Positions 24,681 to 33,432 of a stretch of DNA of 64,000 nucleotides are shown piece after piece (the stretch's first letter is position 1; each line of letters begins with the position of its first letter). Where the stretch lies: assembly GCF_963422545.1 (NCBI RefSeq), contig NZ_OY730259.1, positions 8,738 through 72,737 of the forward strand, given 5' to 3'. Under the pieces are notes generated by a model. That model did no database searches. It was not told the origin of the DNA and saw only the letters and a list, made by a program, of their open reading frames with translations. This DNA is from an uncultured Flavobacterium sp. (GTDB lineage: Bacteria; Bacteroidota; Bacteroidia; Flavobacteriales; Flavobacteriaceae). The translations under genes were made by a program, and so were the position numbers.

Positions 24681-27206
24681 ATGAAAAGTCTTTCAACATG
24701 GATTACCTTATTGATTATCTGTATTTATAGTCCATTAAGAGCTGCAGAACCCTTCATCACAAATGAAAGAAATCCTAATGTTATGGTTATAGCAGAGAAA
24801 TCAATAACACCTTCTTTTTTTATAAATGCCACAATGGATGTTGGTATCATGCGTGCAGTATATAACCTGCAGTCAGACTTTGAGAAAGTTACCAGTACCA
24901 AACCTGTCATTTTTAATCAAAACCCCAATAACTCTTCGCCTCTTATTATAATTGGAATTCAGGGCAGTTCAGTCATTGATGATTTAATAAAACAAAAGAA
25001 AATTGATGGAAAAGAGCTGAAAGGAAAAAATGAAAAATTTATTATTCAGAATGTTAAAAATCCGTTCAAAGGAGTTGAAGAAGCTATTGTAATTGCGGGC
25101 AGTGACAAGCGCGGCACAATTTACGGGATTTATGAATTATCCAGACAAATTGGAGTTTCACCGTGGTATTACTGGGCAGATGTTCCGGTAAAGAAAAGTG
25201 AAACGCTTTATTTTATAAAAGGAACATATACAGATGGAGAGCCAGCTGTAAAATACAGGGGAATTTTTTTAAATGACGAAGCCCCTGCATTAAGTGGATG
25301 GGCAAAAAAAACATTTGGAGGATTTAACAGCAAGTTTTATGAGAAAGTTTTCGAATTATTACTTCGTTTAAAATCCAACTATATATGGCCCGCAATGTGG
25401 GGAAGTGCTTTTTATGATGATGACCAGTCAAGCGGACCTCTTGCCAATGAAATGGGTATTATAATGGGAACATCCCATCATGAACCGATGGCTTTGGCGC
25501 AGACAGACTGGCATCGTTACATCAAAAAGAATAACCTTCCCAATATTTGGGATTATTCCAAAAACAAAACCGTTTTAGATGAATTTTGGAAAAGTGGTAT
25601 TGCGCGAAGCAAAGATTGGGAAAAATTAGTAACCATAGGCATGCGCGGAGATGGTGATGAAGCAATGAGCGAAGGCACAAATATAAGTCTGCTTGAGAAT
25701 ATCGTAAAAGAACAGCGTGGTATTATTGCTCAGGAAACGGGACAAATTCCGTCTAAAACTCCTCAGGTTTGGGCTTTATACAAAGAAGTACAAGATTATT
25801 ACGATCAGGGAATGCGAGTGCCGGACGATGTGATTTTATTGTTTTGTGATGATAACTGGGGCAATGTGCGTAAACTTCCAGATCTGACTAAACCAGTGCA
25901 TAAAGGAGGATACGGCATGTATTATCACTTTGATTATGTTGGCGGTCCAAGAAACTCAAAATGGATTAATATAAGTCCTATACAAAGAGTCTGGGAACAA
26001 ATGAATCTAAGCTATGAGCATGGTGTAGATAAAGTCTGGATTGTTAATGTTGGAGATCTTAAACCAATGGAATTCCCAATTAGCTTTTTTTTGGATATGG
26101 CGTGGAATCCTAAGAAATTTAATCCTCAGAATTTATTTGAATTTACCGAAAAATGGGCCACTGAGCAGTTTGGCGAAAAACACTCAAAAGAAATTGCAAG
26201 GTTTCTAAATACGTATCCAAAATTTAATCGTCGTGTAACTCCCGAAATGCTCGACAGCGAAACTTACAGTCTTGAAAATTATAATGAATTTCAAAATGTA
26301 GTAAATGATTATAAAAATCTTGCACTTGATGCATACAGAGTTTACAATGATTTACCCCAAGAATATAAAGACGCTTATTTTCAGCTCGTTTTATATCCTA
26401 TAGATGCCTGCAGTAATCTTTACGAAATGTATTTTGCACAAGCCCAGAATAAAAAATTGTACAAACAGAAAGATATTGAGGCTAATTATTATGCAGATAT
26501 AGTGAAAGCAAAGTTCGTTCGCGATTCTATTCTTCAGAACAAATACAATAATGAAATTGCTGGCGGAAAATGGGATCATATAATGGATCAGATGCGTATT
26601 GGCTACAAAAACTGGCACGATTCTCCTAAAAATATTTTGCCGGATGTACAATATATTACAGCATCTGAGAAAACAGAACGAAAAGTATTTGTTGAAAAAG
26701 ATGGATTTATTGCCATAGAAGCAGAACATTTTTCTAAAGCCAACAATTCAAAAACAATTCATTGGGAGGTGATTCCTGATTTTGGAAAAACAAAAAGCGG
26801 TATAACGACATTACCGCAAAACCTTTATCCGGATACACAGGAAAATATTTTCGTTGAGTATGAAATTGATTTTGCTTCAGTCGGAAATTTTAATGTCGAA
26901 CTATTGTTAGCGCCCACCCTTAATTTTAATAGTAATAAAGGCCTTCGTTATGAAGTTTCTTTTGATGGTGAAAATCCGCAGCTTGTAAATTTTAACGGAA
27001 AATATCGTGGAGAATTAGGAAAATGGCAGGCAGAACATATGATTCATTCCGTAACAACACATCAAATTTTGAAAGCAGGAAGGCACACATTGCGTTTTCG
27101 CATACTAGATCCCGGAATTGTTCTTCAGAAAATTTTAATAAACACAGGCGGATTAAAACCGTCTTATTTGGGTGCGCCGGAAAGTGATAGGATTTCTCAG
27201 GATTAG
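24681..27206 (+). CDS. GH115 xylan alpha-1,2-glucuronidase
   Basis: The 841-residue protein has a signal peptide (to about LRA-AEP). GH115 enzymes remove glucuronic or 4-O-methylglucuronic acid from internal positions of polymeric xylan, in contrast to GH67, which needs a terminal unit. Family blocks are GTIYGIYELSRQIGVSPWYYWADVP, RGIFLNDEAP and LLLRLKSNYIWPAMWG. GIIMGTSHHEPM, IGMRGDGDEAM and LLFCDDNWGNVRKLP follow. The C-terminal part (from about 680, FIAIEAEHFSK) is a beta-sandwich of the type fused to GH115 catalytic domains. It lies 22 bp after the esterase gene and 57 bp before GH95, within one operon. With GH67 disrupted, this may be the main glucuronidase of the locus. Confidence 0.93.
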   Translation: MKSLSTWITLLIICIYSPLRAAEPFITNERNPNVMVIAEKSITPSFFINATMDVGIMRAVYNLQSDFEKVTSTKPVIFNQNPNNSSPLIIIGIQGSSVIDDLIKQKKIDGKELKGKNEKFIIQNVKNPFKGVEEAIVIAGSDKRGTIYGIYELSRQIGVSPWYYWADVPVKKSETLYFIKGTYTDGEPAVKYRGIFLNDEAPALSGWAKKTFGGFNSKFYEKVFELLLRLKSNYIWPAMWGSAFYDDDQSSGPLANEMGIIMGTSHHEPMALAQTDWHRYIKKNNLPNIWDYSKNKTVLDEFWKSGIARSKDWEKLVTIGMRGDGDEAMSEGTNISLLENIVKEQRGIIAQETGQIPSKTPQVWALYKEVQDYYDQGMRVPDDVILLFCDDNWGNVRKLPDLTKPVHKGGYGMYYHFDYVGGPRNSKWINISPIQRVWEQMNLSYEHGVDKVWIVNVGDLKPMEFPISFFLDMAWNPKKFNPQNLFEFTEKWATEQFGEKHSKEIARFLNTYPKFNRRVTPEMLDSETYSLENYNEFQNVVNDYKNLALDAYRVYNDLPQEYKDAYFQLVLYPIDACSNLYEMYFAQAQNKKLYKQKDIEANYYADIVKAKFVRDSILQNKYNNEIAGGKWDHIMDQMRIGYKNWHDSPKNILPDVQYITASEKTERKVFVEKDGFIAIEAEHFSKANNSKTIHWEVIPDFGKTKSGITTLPQNLYPDTQENIFVEYEIDFASVGNFNVELLLAPTLNFNSNKGLRYEVSFDGENPQLVNFNGKYRGELGKWQAEHMIHSVTTHQILKAGRHTLRFRILDPGIVLQKILINTGGLKPSYLGAPESDRISQD

Positions 27207-27263
27207 TTTTTAATTTAAAATATTGATTAAAGTTCAAAAGTTTATAATTCAATTAAAAGGAAC

Positions 27264-29732
27264 ATGAAAAAATATCTAAGTACCATATTGCTGTTTTTTG
27301 GGATTTCATTAGCTGCACAAGAAACAGCTGATTTAAAACTTTGGTATAAATCACCTTCCAATGGTGTTTGGGAAAATGCTTTGCCCATTGGTAACGGATT
27401 CATGGGAGCTATGGTTTATGGCGATGTCGAAAAAGAAGTTTTTCAGTTAAATGAAGGCACTTTATGGAGCGGAAGCCCTAACAGAAATGATAATCCTAAT
27501 GCTAAAGAGGCTCTGAATGAAATCAGAAAACTTATTTTTCAGGGAGATTATAAAAAAGCCGAACAATTAACCAATGACAATATAATTACAAAAAAGTCTC
27601 ACGGACAAATGTTTCAGCCCGTAGGTAATTTACAGCTGGATTTCCCAAATCATCAAAATTATACCAATTACTATCGCGAACTCGATATCGAAAAAGCAGT
27701 CACAAAAACTATTTACACAGTCGATGGAATTACATATACCAGAGAAGCCTTTATGTCTTTTCCTGACAGGGTTTTAGTTATAAAACTTTCAACAGATAAA
27801 CCGGGGAAATTGTCTTTTAAAGCAAGTTTCAATTCGGAACATAAAAAACAATTAATTACGCTATCTGGTAGTAATGAACTTTCGTTAAGCGGCACTTCCG
27901 GCGATCATGAAGGTGTCGAAGGAAAGGTAAATTTTAATGCACTTGCCAGATTTAAAGTTATTGGAGGAAGCGTAAATACCACTGATAATTCAATTCAAAT
28001 TGAAAAAGCAGATTCAGTTCTCATTTTCGTTTCTATCGCTACGAATTTTATTAATTATAATAATATTTCGGGGCAGGAAAAAGAGCTTGCAAAATCATTT
28101 TTGGATAAAGCATTCGATAAGAATTATGATAAAATCAAGAAAGCTCATATAGCATATTATCAAAAATATTTCAAAAGAGTAAAACTTGATTTAGGCAGAA
28201 CAGCAGCATCTAATGTTCCAACAGATGAAAGATTGGCTAATTTTAGAAATGCTTCAGATCCTTCTTTTGTTACTTTATATTATCAATACGGCAGGTATTT
28301 ATTGATTTCGTGTTCGCAGCCGGGCGGTCAGGCAGCCAATCTTCAGGGTATTTGGAATCACAGTATGAATCCTGTATGGGATAGTAAATACACCATCAAT
28401 ATTAATACAGAAATGAATTACTGGCCTGCTGAGAAAACCAATTTATCAGAAATGCATGAACCGCTCTTAAGAATGATTCGGGAACTGGCCGAAACAGGAA
28501 AAGAAACAGCAAAAGTAATGTATGGCGCGCGCGGCTGGATGGCGCATCATAATACAGATATCTGGAGAATTAACGGTGCAGTTGACGGCGCAACCTGGGG
28601 AGTTTGGAATGCGGGCGGAGGCTGGTTAAGTCAGCATTTATGGGAACATTATTTGTACACCGGAGACAAAAAATATCTTGAATCAGTTTATGAAGTTCTA
28701 AAAGGCGCATCCGATTTTTATTCGGATTTTTTAGTAAAAGATCCGGCAAACGGATGGCTGGTTGTTGCACCCGGAAATTCTCCCGAAAATGCTCCGGCAG
28801 CTCACCAAGGTTCAACTATAACAGCAGGTTCTACAATGGACAATCAAATTGTTTTTGATGTTTTTAGTACAGCTATCAGAGCATCAGAAATATTAGAAAA
28901 GGACAAAGAATATGCTGACAGTTTAAAAGTATTGCGAAAAAAGCTTCCGCCGATGCAAATAGGGAAATACAACCAAATTCAGGAATGGTTAGATGATATT
29001 GACGATCCAAAAGATCACCATCGGCATATTTCGCATTTGTACGGCTTATATCCTTCCAATCAAATTTCGCCTTACAGAACTCCGGAACTTTTTGCAGCAG
29101 CAAAAAATACCCTGCTTCAAAGAGGAGATGTTTCAACAGGATGGAGCATGGGATGGAAAGTCAATTGGTGGGCAAAAATGCAGGATGGCAACCATGCCTA
29201 CAGCTTAATTCAAAATCAATTAACGCCGCTTGGTGTCAATAAGGATGGAGGCGGAACCTATAATAATCTGTTTGATGCACATCCGCCATTTCAGATTGAT
29301 GGAAATTTCGGATGCATTTCAGGAATAACAGAAATGTTTATGCAGAGTTCTGACGGCGCAATTCATTTACTTCCAGTGCTGCCCGATGCTTTAAAAGAAT
29401 ACGGAGAAATAACTGGTTTAAAAGCCCGCGGAGGTTTTGAAATTATGAATATGAAGTGGAAAAAAGGAAAACTAATTGCTGTAAATATTAAGTCAAATCT
29501 TGGAGGAAATCTTAGATTGAGAACAGGCAATGAAATTACGGCAAAAGATTCTAAAAATTTTAAAACAGCTTCTGGAGAAAACAGCAATATTTTTTATCAG
29601 TTAAATGAAACCGCACAGCCGCTTTTATCTAAAGAATCGAATATAAAAGCTTTAGTTATTCCCGAAACATTTTTATATGATGTAAAAACTGAAAAAGGTA
29701 AAATTTATACTTTTTTAATTGATTCAAAATAA
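27264..29732 (+). CDS. GH95 alpha-L-fucosidase/alpha-L-galactosidase
   Basis: The 822-residue exported protein (signal to about LAA-QE) starts with the GH95 N-terminal block WYKSPSNGVWENALPIGNGFMGAMVYG. The catalytic alpha-barrel carries NINTEMNYWPAE (about residue 380, the two activating Asn), PGNSPENAPA (about 508, acid Glu) and PFQIDGNFG (about 678). These match the residues described for bifidobacterial AfcA. In xylan loci GH95 enzymes can act on alpha-L-galactose in complex glucuronoarabinoxylan side chains, and others cut alpha-1,2-fucose in xyloglucan. The choice cannot be made from sequence alone. It sits between GH115 and GH43 in the same operon. Confidence 0.92.
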   Translation: MKKYLSTILLFFGISLAAQETADLKLWYKSPSNGVWENALPIGNGFMGAMVYGDVEKEVFQLNEGTLWSGSPNRNDNPNAKEALNEIRKLIFQGDYKKAEQLTNDNIITKKSHGQMFQPVGNLQLDFPNHQNYTNYYRELDIEKAVTKTIYTVDGITYTREAFMSFPDRVLVIKLSTDKPGKLSFKASFNSEHKKQLITLSGSNELSLSGTSGDHEGVEGKVNFNALARFKVIGGSVNTTDNSIQIEKADSVLIFVSIATNFINYNNISGQEKELAKSFLDKAFDKNYDKIKKAHIAYYQKYFKRVKLDLGRTAASNVPTDERLANFRNASDPSFVTLYYQYGRYLLISCSQPGGQAANLQGIWNHSMNPVWDSKYTININTEMNYWPAEKTNLSEMHEPLLRMIRELAETGKETAKVMYGARGWMAHHNTDIWRINGAVDGATWGVWNAGGGWLSQHLWEHYLYTGDKKYLESVYEVLKGASDFYSDFLVKDPANGWLVVAPGNSPENAPAAHQGSTITAGSTMDNQIVFDVFSTAIRASEILEKDKEYADSLKVLRKKLPPMQIGKYNQIQEWLDDIDDPKDHHRHISHLYGLYPSNQISPYRTPELFAAAKNTLLQRGDVSTGWSMGWKVNWWAKMQDGNHAYSLIQNQLTPLGVNKDGGGTYNNLFDAHPPFQIDGNFGCISGITEMFMQSSDGAIHLLPVLPDALKEYGEITGLKARGGFEIMNMKWKKGKLIAVNIKSNLGGNLRLRTGNEITAKDSKNFKTASGENSNIFYQLNETAQPLLSKESNIKALVIPETFLYDVKTEKGKIYTFLIDSK

Positions 29733-29777
29733 AGATTTTTAAAATAGCAAAATCTAAAAATTCCAGAAGTAAAAACA

Positions 29778-31346
29778 ATGAAAAAAATATATATAATATT
29801 AACCGTTTTTCTAATCCTTGCCAAATCTCATGCTCAGGATAACAAAGTACAGAACCCTGTGATTTTTGCAGATGTTCCTGATTTGTCAATCATCAGAATC
29901 GGCGATGATTATTATATGAGCAGTACCACGATGCACATGAGCCCGGGAGTTCCAATCATGAAATCAAAAGATTTGATTAACTGGAAAATAATAAACTATG
30001 CTTCAAATACTCTTGGAAATACAGACGAGCTGAATCTGGATAATGGCAAAAGTAATTACGGACGAGGCTCTTGGGCAAGCAATATTAGATTTCATAACAA
30101 TACGTTTTATGTAACCACTTTTGCTCAGACCACTGGAAAGACTTATATATACACCACAAAAAATATTGAAAAAGGACCTTGGAAAGAAATTAGTTTTAGT
30201 CCTGCGTATCACGATCACAGTATTTTGTTTGATGATGACGGCAGCGTTTATATGGTGTACGGAAATGGCAAGCTTTTTATTAAAGAACTAAAAGCTGATT
30301 TATCAGGGATAAAAGAAAACGGATTAGATCAGGTTCTAATCGAAAATGCCAGCAGTCCGGCAGGAAATGATATCATGCTTGGCGCAGAAGGCTCTCAATT
30401 ATATAAAATAAAGGGCAAATATTATCTCTTTAATATTGTCTGGCCAAAAGACGGAATGCGTACGGTGGTTATTCACAGAGCCGATAAAATTACCGGTCCT
30501 TGGGAAGGAAAGATTGGTCTGCAGGATTTAGGTGTTGCACAGGGAGGCTTAATTGATACTCCCGACGGAAAATGGTTTTCGTACTTATTTAGAGATTATG
30601 GAGGCGTGGGACGTATTCCATATTTTGTTCCAGTGAAATGGGTGGACGGCTGGCCAATTTTGGGCGAAAATAATAAAGTACCTCAATACTTAGATTTACC
30701 TGAAAGCAAAGGATTAATTCCGGGAATTGTGAACTCAGATGATTTTGACAGAAAGAAAGGAGAAAATGATTTACCCTTAGTCTGGCAGTGGAATCATAAT
30801 CCTGATAATTCATTATGGTCTGTTAAAGAAAGAAAAGGATATTTAAGATTAAAAACAGCTTCAATAACAAACACTTTTACCCAGGCTAAAAATACGCTGA
30901 CACAAAGAACCTTTGGACCAGAATGTTCAGGAACTACTTTATTGGAAGTTTCTAAAATGAAAGAAGGTGATTTTGCCGGACTTTCCTTATTGCAAAAAGA
31001 TTTTGGTCTGGTAGGCGTAAAAGCCGAAAACGGATCAAAAAGAATTGTAATGATTGAAACTGTAAACGGCACTTCAAAAGAAATTCAAAGCGTTCCCTTC
31101 ACTGGAAATAAAATTTATTTTAAAGCAGCATGCAATTTTAAAGACAAAGCAGATTTAGGAAGATTTTACTATAGTTTGGACGGAAAAGAATGGATTAGTA
31201 TAGGAAACGCAATAAAACTGCCCTATACGCTTTCTCATTTTATGGGTTACCGATTTGGACTTTTTAATTATGCCGAGAAAGATTTGGGAGGTTATGTTGA
31301 TTTTGATTATTTCTATCTTGACAATAAAAATGGAATAATAAATTAG
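29778..31346 (+). CDS. Exported GH43 enzyme with C-terminal beta-sandwich
   Basis: The 522-residue protein has a signal peptide (to about SHA-QD) and a GH43 propeller (about 25-310). The carboxylates are Asp in VPDLSI (about 36), Asp in YHDHSILFDDDG (about 145) and Glu in LGAEGSQLYKIKGKYY (about 203). A concanavalin-like domain (about 320-515) follows. The motif SSTTMHMSPGVPIMKSKDLINW is typical of Bacteroidetes xylosidase/arabinofuranosidase sequences and differs clearly from the GH43 at 19414, so the two probably cut different linkages. It is 45 bp after GH95 and 30 bp before GH97. Confidence 0.87.
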   Translation: MKKIYIILTVFLILAKSHAQDNKVQNPVIFADVPDLSIIRIGDDYYMSSTTMHMSPGVPIMKSKDLINWKIINYASNTLGNTDELNLDNGKSNYGRGSWASNIRFHNNTFYVTTFAQTTGKTYIYTTKNIEKGPWKEISFSPAYHDHSILFDDDGSVYMVYGNGKLFIKELKADLSGIKENGLDQVLIENASSPAGNDIMLGAEGSQLYKIKGKYYLFNIVWPKDGMRTVVIHRADKITGPWEGKIGLQDLGVAQGGLIDTPDGKWFSYLFRDYGGVGRIPYFVPVKWVDGWPILGENNKVPQYLDLPESKGLIPGIVNSDDFDRKKGENDLPLVWQWNHNPDNSLWSVKERKGYLRLKTASITNTFTQAKNTLTQRTFGPECSGTTLLEVSKMKEGDFAGLSLLQKDFGLVGVKAENGSKRIVMIETVNGTSKEIQSVPFTGNKIYFKAACNFKDKADLGRFYYSLDGKEWISIGNAIKLPYTLSHFMGYRFGLFNYAEKDLGGYVDFDYFYLDNKNGIIN

Positions 31347-31376
31347 TAGCAAAATCTTTAATTCAAAATAAAAAAT

Positions 31377-33320
31377 ATGAAAAGTAGTTATCTGTATCTT
31401 TTAAGTTTACTATGCTTTTTCAATTTAAACGCACAATCAGTTGTAAAAAGCCCTGACGGAAAACTTAAGATTTCTCTTTTTGTCTCAAACGGTCAGCCTT
31501 TTTACAGCCTTTCCTATAATGATAAACCGTTTTTAGAAAAGTCTCCGCTTGGTTTGAAAACCAATATTGGTGATTTTACAACTGGATTAGTTTTAAAAAC
31601 GGATCCAATTCAAAATAAAATTAACGAAAAATATCAGCTTCCCAATATAAAAAACAGTAATGTTCATTATGAAGCTAATGAAGCTGTTTTTTCTTTCAGT
31701 AAAGAAAATAAAGCAGCTATCGACATTATATTTAGAGTGAGCAATAACAATGCAGCTTTCAAATATAAAGTATATCCGCAAAACGAAAGCCGTTCCTGTG
31801 TGGTACAAGAAGAAGCTTCAGGTTTTCTTCTGCCGGAAGGCACAACCACATTTCTTTGTCCGCAAAGTAAACCAATGACAGGATATGCCAGAACAGCTCC
31901 AAGTTATGAAACATCGTATACATTAGACGCTCCCATGGGAAAAAACGGCATGGGTGAAGGTTATACATTTCCTTGTCTTTTTAAAGTAAACAATAATGGA
32001 TGGGTTTTAATATCAGAAACAGGCGTAGACAGCGGATATTGTGCCAGCAGATTAATTGGGCAGGAAAAAGGATTATACAGCATTGGTTTTCCAATGACGG
32101 GAGAAAATAACGGAAACGGAACAACCGCTCCCGGCATACCACTTATTAGCGAAACGCCTTGGAGAACTATTACAATTGGCGAAACTCTGGCTCCTATTGT
32201 AGAGACTACGATTCCTTTTGATTTGGTTAAACCAAAATACGAAGCTTCAAAAGAATATCAGTATACCAAAGGTTCGTGGAGCTGGATCATGAAAATGGAT
32301 AACAACACCACTTTTCTGGTGCAAAAACAATACATCGATTTTAGTGTTGCAATGGGATATCAGACTATTTTAGTTGATGCACTTTGGGACACTCAAATCG
32401 GAAAAGATAAAATTGCTGAACTGGCTCGATATGGCGCCGAAAAAGGTGTTGGTTTGTATTTATGGTACAATTCAAATGGATATTGGAATGATGCGCCACA
32501 AGGACCAAGAGGGATGATGGACAATAGTATAATCCGCCGCAGCGAAATGGCATGGTTAAAAAGCATTGGTATAAAAGGCATTAAAGTAGATTTTTTTGGA
32601 GGAGACAAACAGGTAATGATGAAGTTATATGAAGATATTTTGAGAGATGCGAATGACTTTGGTCTGATGGTTATTTTTCACGGCTGTACATTACCAAGAG
32701 GCTGGGAGCGTATGTATCCCAATTTTGCTGCAAGCGAAGCAGTCTTAGCGAGCGAAAATCTGCATTTTGGGCAAGCAAGCTGCGACAATGAAGCGATTAA
32801 TGCCTCTACACATACATTTATTCGAAATACAGTCGGCAGCATGGATTTTGGAGGAAGCGCCTTAAACAAATTTTACAATAGTGAAAATACTCCCAACAAA
32901 GGTTCAAAACGAATGACTTCTGATGTGTTTGCCTTAGCGACAGCAGTACTTTTTCAAAGCGGTGTTCAGCATTTTGCATTGGCACCAAACAATTTGGCTG
33001 ATGCACCTGCCTGGGCAATAAATTTTATGAAAGAGGTTCCCACAACTTGGGATGAAGTTCGTTTTTTAGAAGGATATCCGGGTAAATATGCCGTTCTGGC
33101 CCGCCGAAAAGGAACTAAATGGTATATCGCAGGAATAAACGCTCAAAAAGAAACCTTGAGTTTAAAATTGAAACTCCCAATGATGGTTTCCAATTCATCA
33201 TTAACTTGCTATTTTGATGATGAAAAATTAAACGGAAAAGTAAAAGCAATAAAGCTTAAAAATAACCAAGAAGCTGAAATAAAAATTCCTTGTAATGGAG
33301 GAGTGCTTCTGGTGAATTAG
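31377..33320 (+). CDS. GH97 glycosidase, retaining type, copy 1
   Basis: The 647-residue protein with signal peptide (to about LNA-QS) has the three-part GH97 layout: N-terminal beta-supersandwich, (beta/alpha)8 barrel and C-terminal beta-domain. The barrel has GIKGIKVDFFGGDKQ, with the Asp (about residue 404) that serves as nucleophile in the retaining GH97 branch (alpha-galactosidase type). It also has YPNFAASEAVLASE, with the likely acid/base Glu (about 452). The Glu pair of inverting SusB-type alpha-glucosidases is not apparent. The role is probably removal of alpha-galactosyl or beta-L-arabinopyranosyl units from xylan side chains. It ends the operon that starts at 19414. A second GH97 is at 45411. 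Confidence 0.9.
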   Translation: MKSSYLYLLSLLCFFNLNAQSVVKSPDGKLKISLFVSNGQPFYSLSYNDKPFLEKSPLGLKTNIGDFTTGLVLKTDPIQNKINEKYQLPNIKNSNVHYEANEAVFSFSKENKAAIDIIFRVSNNNAAFKYKVYPQNESRSCVVQEEASGFLLPEGTTTFLCPQSKPMTGYARTAPSYETSYTLDAPMGKNGMGEGYTFPCLFKVNNNGWVLISETGVDSGYCASRLIGQEKGLYSIGFPMTGENNGNGTTAPGIPLISETPWRTITIGETLAPIVETTIPFDLVKPKYEASKEYQYTKGSWSWIMKMDNNTTFLVQKQYIDFSVAMGYQTILVDALWDTQIGKDKIAELARYGAEKGVGLYLWYNSNGYWNDAPQGPRGMMDNSIIRRSEMAWLKSIGIKGIKVDFFGGDKQVMMKLYEDILRDANDFGLMVIFHGCTLPRGWERMYPNFAASEAVLASENLHFGQASCDNEAINASTHTFIRNTVGSMDFGGSALNKFYNSENTPNKGSKRMTSDVFALATAVLFQSGVQHFALAPNNLADAPAWAINFMKEVPTTWDEVRFLEGYPGKYAVLARRKGTKWYIAGINAQKETLSLKLKLPMMVSNSSLTCYFDDEKLNGKVKAIKLKNNQEAEIKIPCNGGVLLVN

Positions 33321-33335
33321 ATAAAAGTTATATTA

Positions 33336-33388
33336 CCAATTGTTAATAGGATAAAATCAAGATCGTTCTAACGGATAATTGGTTTTTT
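33336..33388 (+). terminator. Possible terminator between GH97 and HTCS1
   Basis: CCAATT (33336-33341) pairs with AATTGG (33377-33382), with partial inner pairing GTTA/TAAC, and is followed by T6. The stem is weak and long-looped. Confidence 0.4.
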
Positions 33389-33432
33389 ATTAAACAATAT
33401 ACATTGAATTTTAATTTAATAATAATTTTAAA

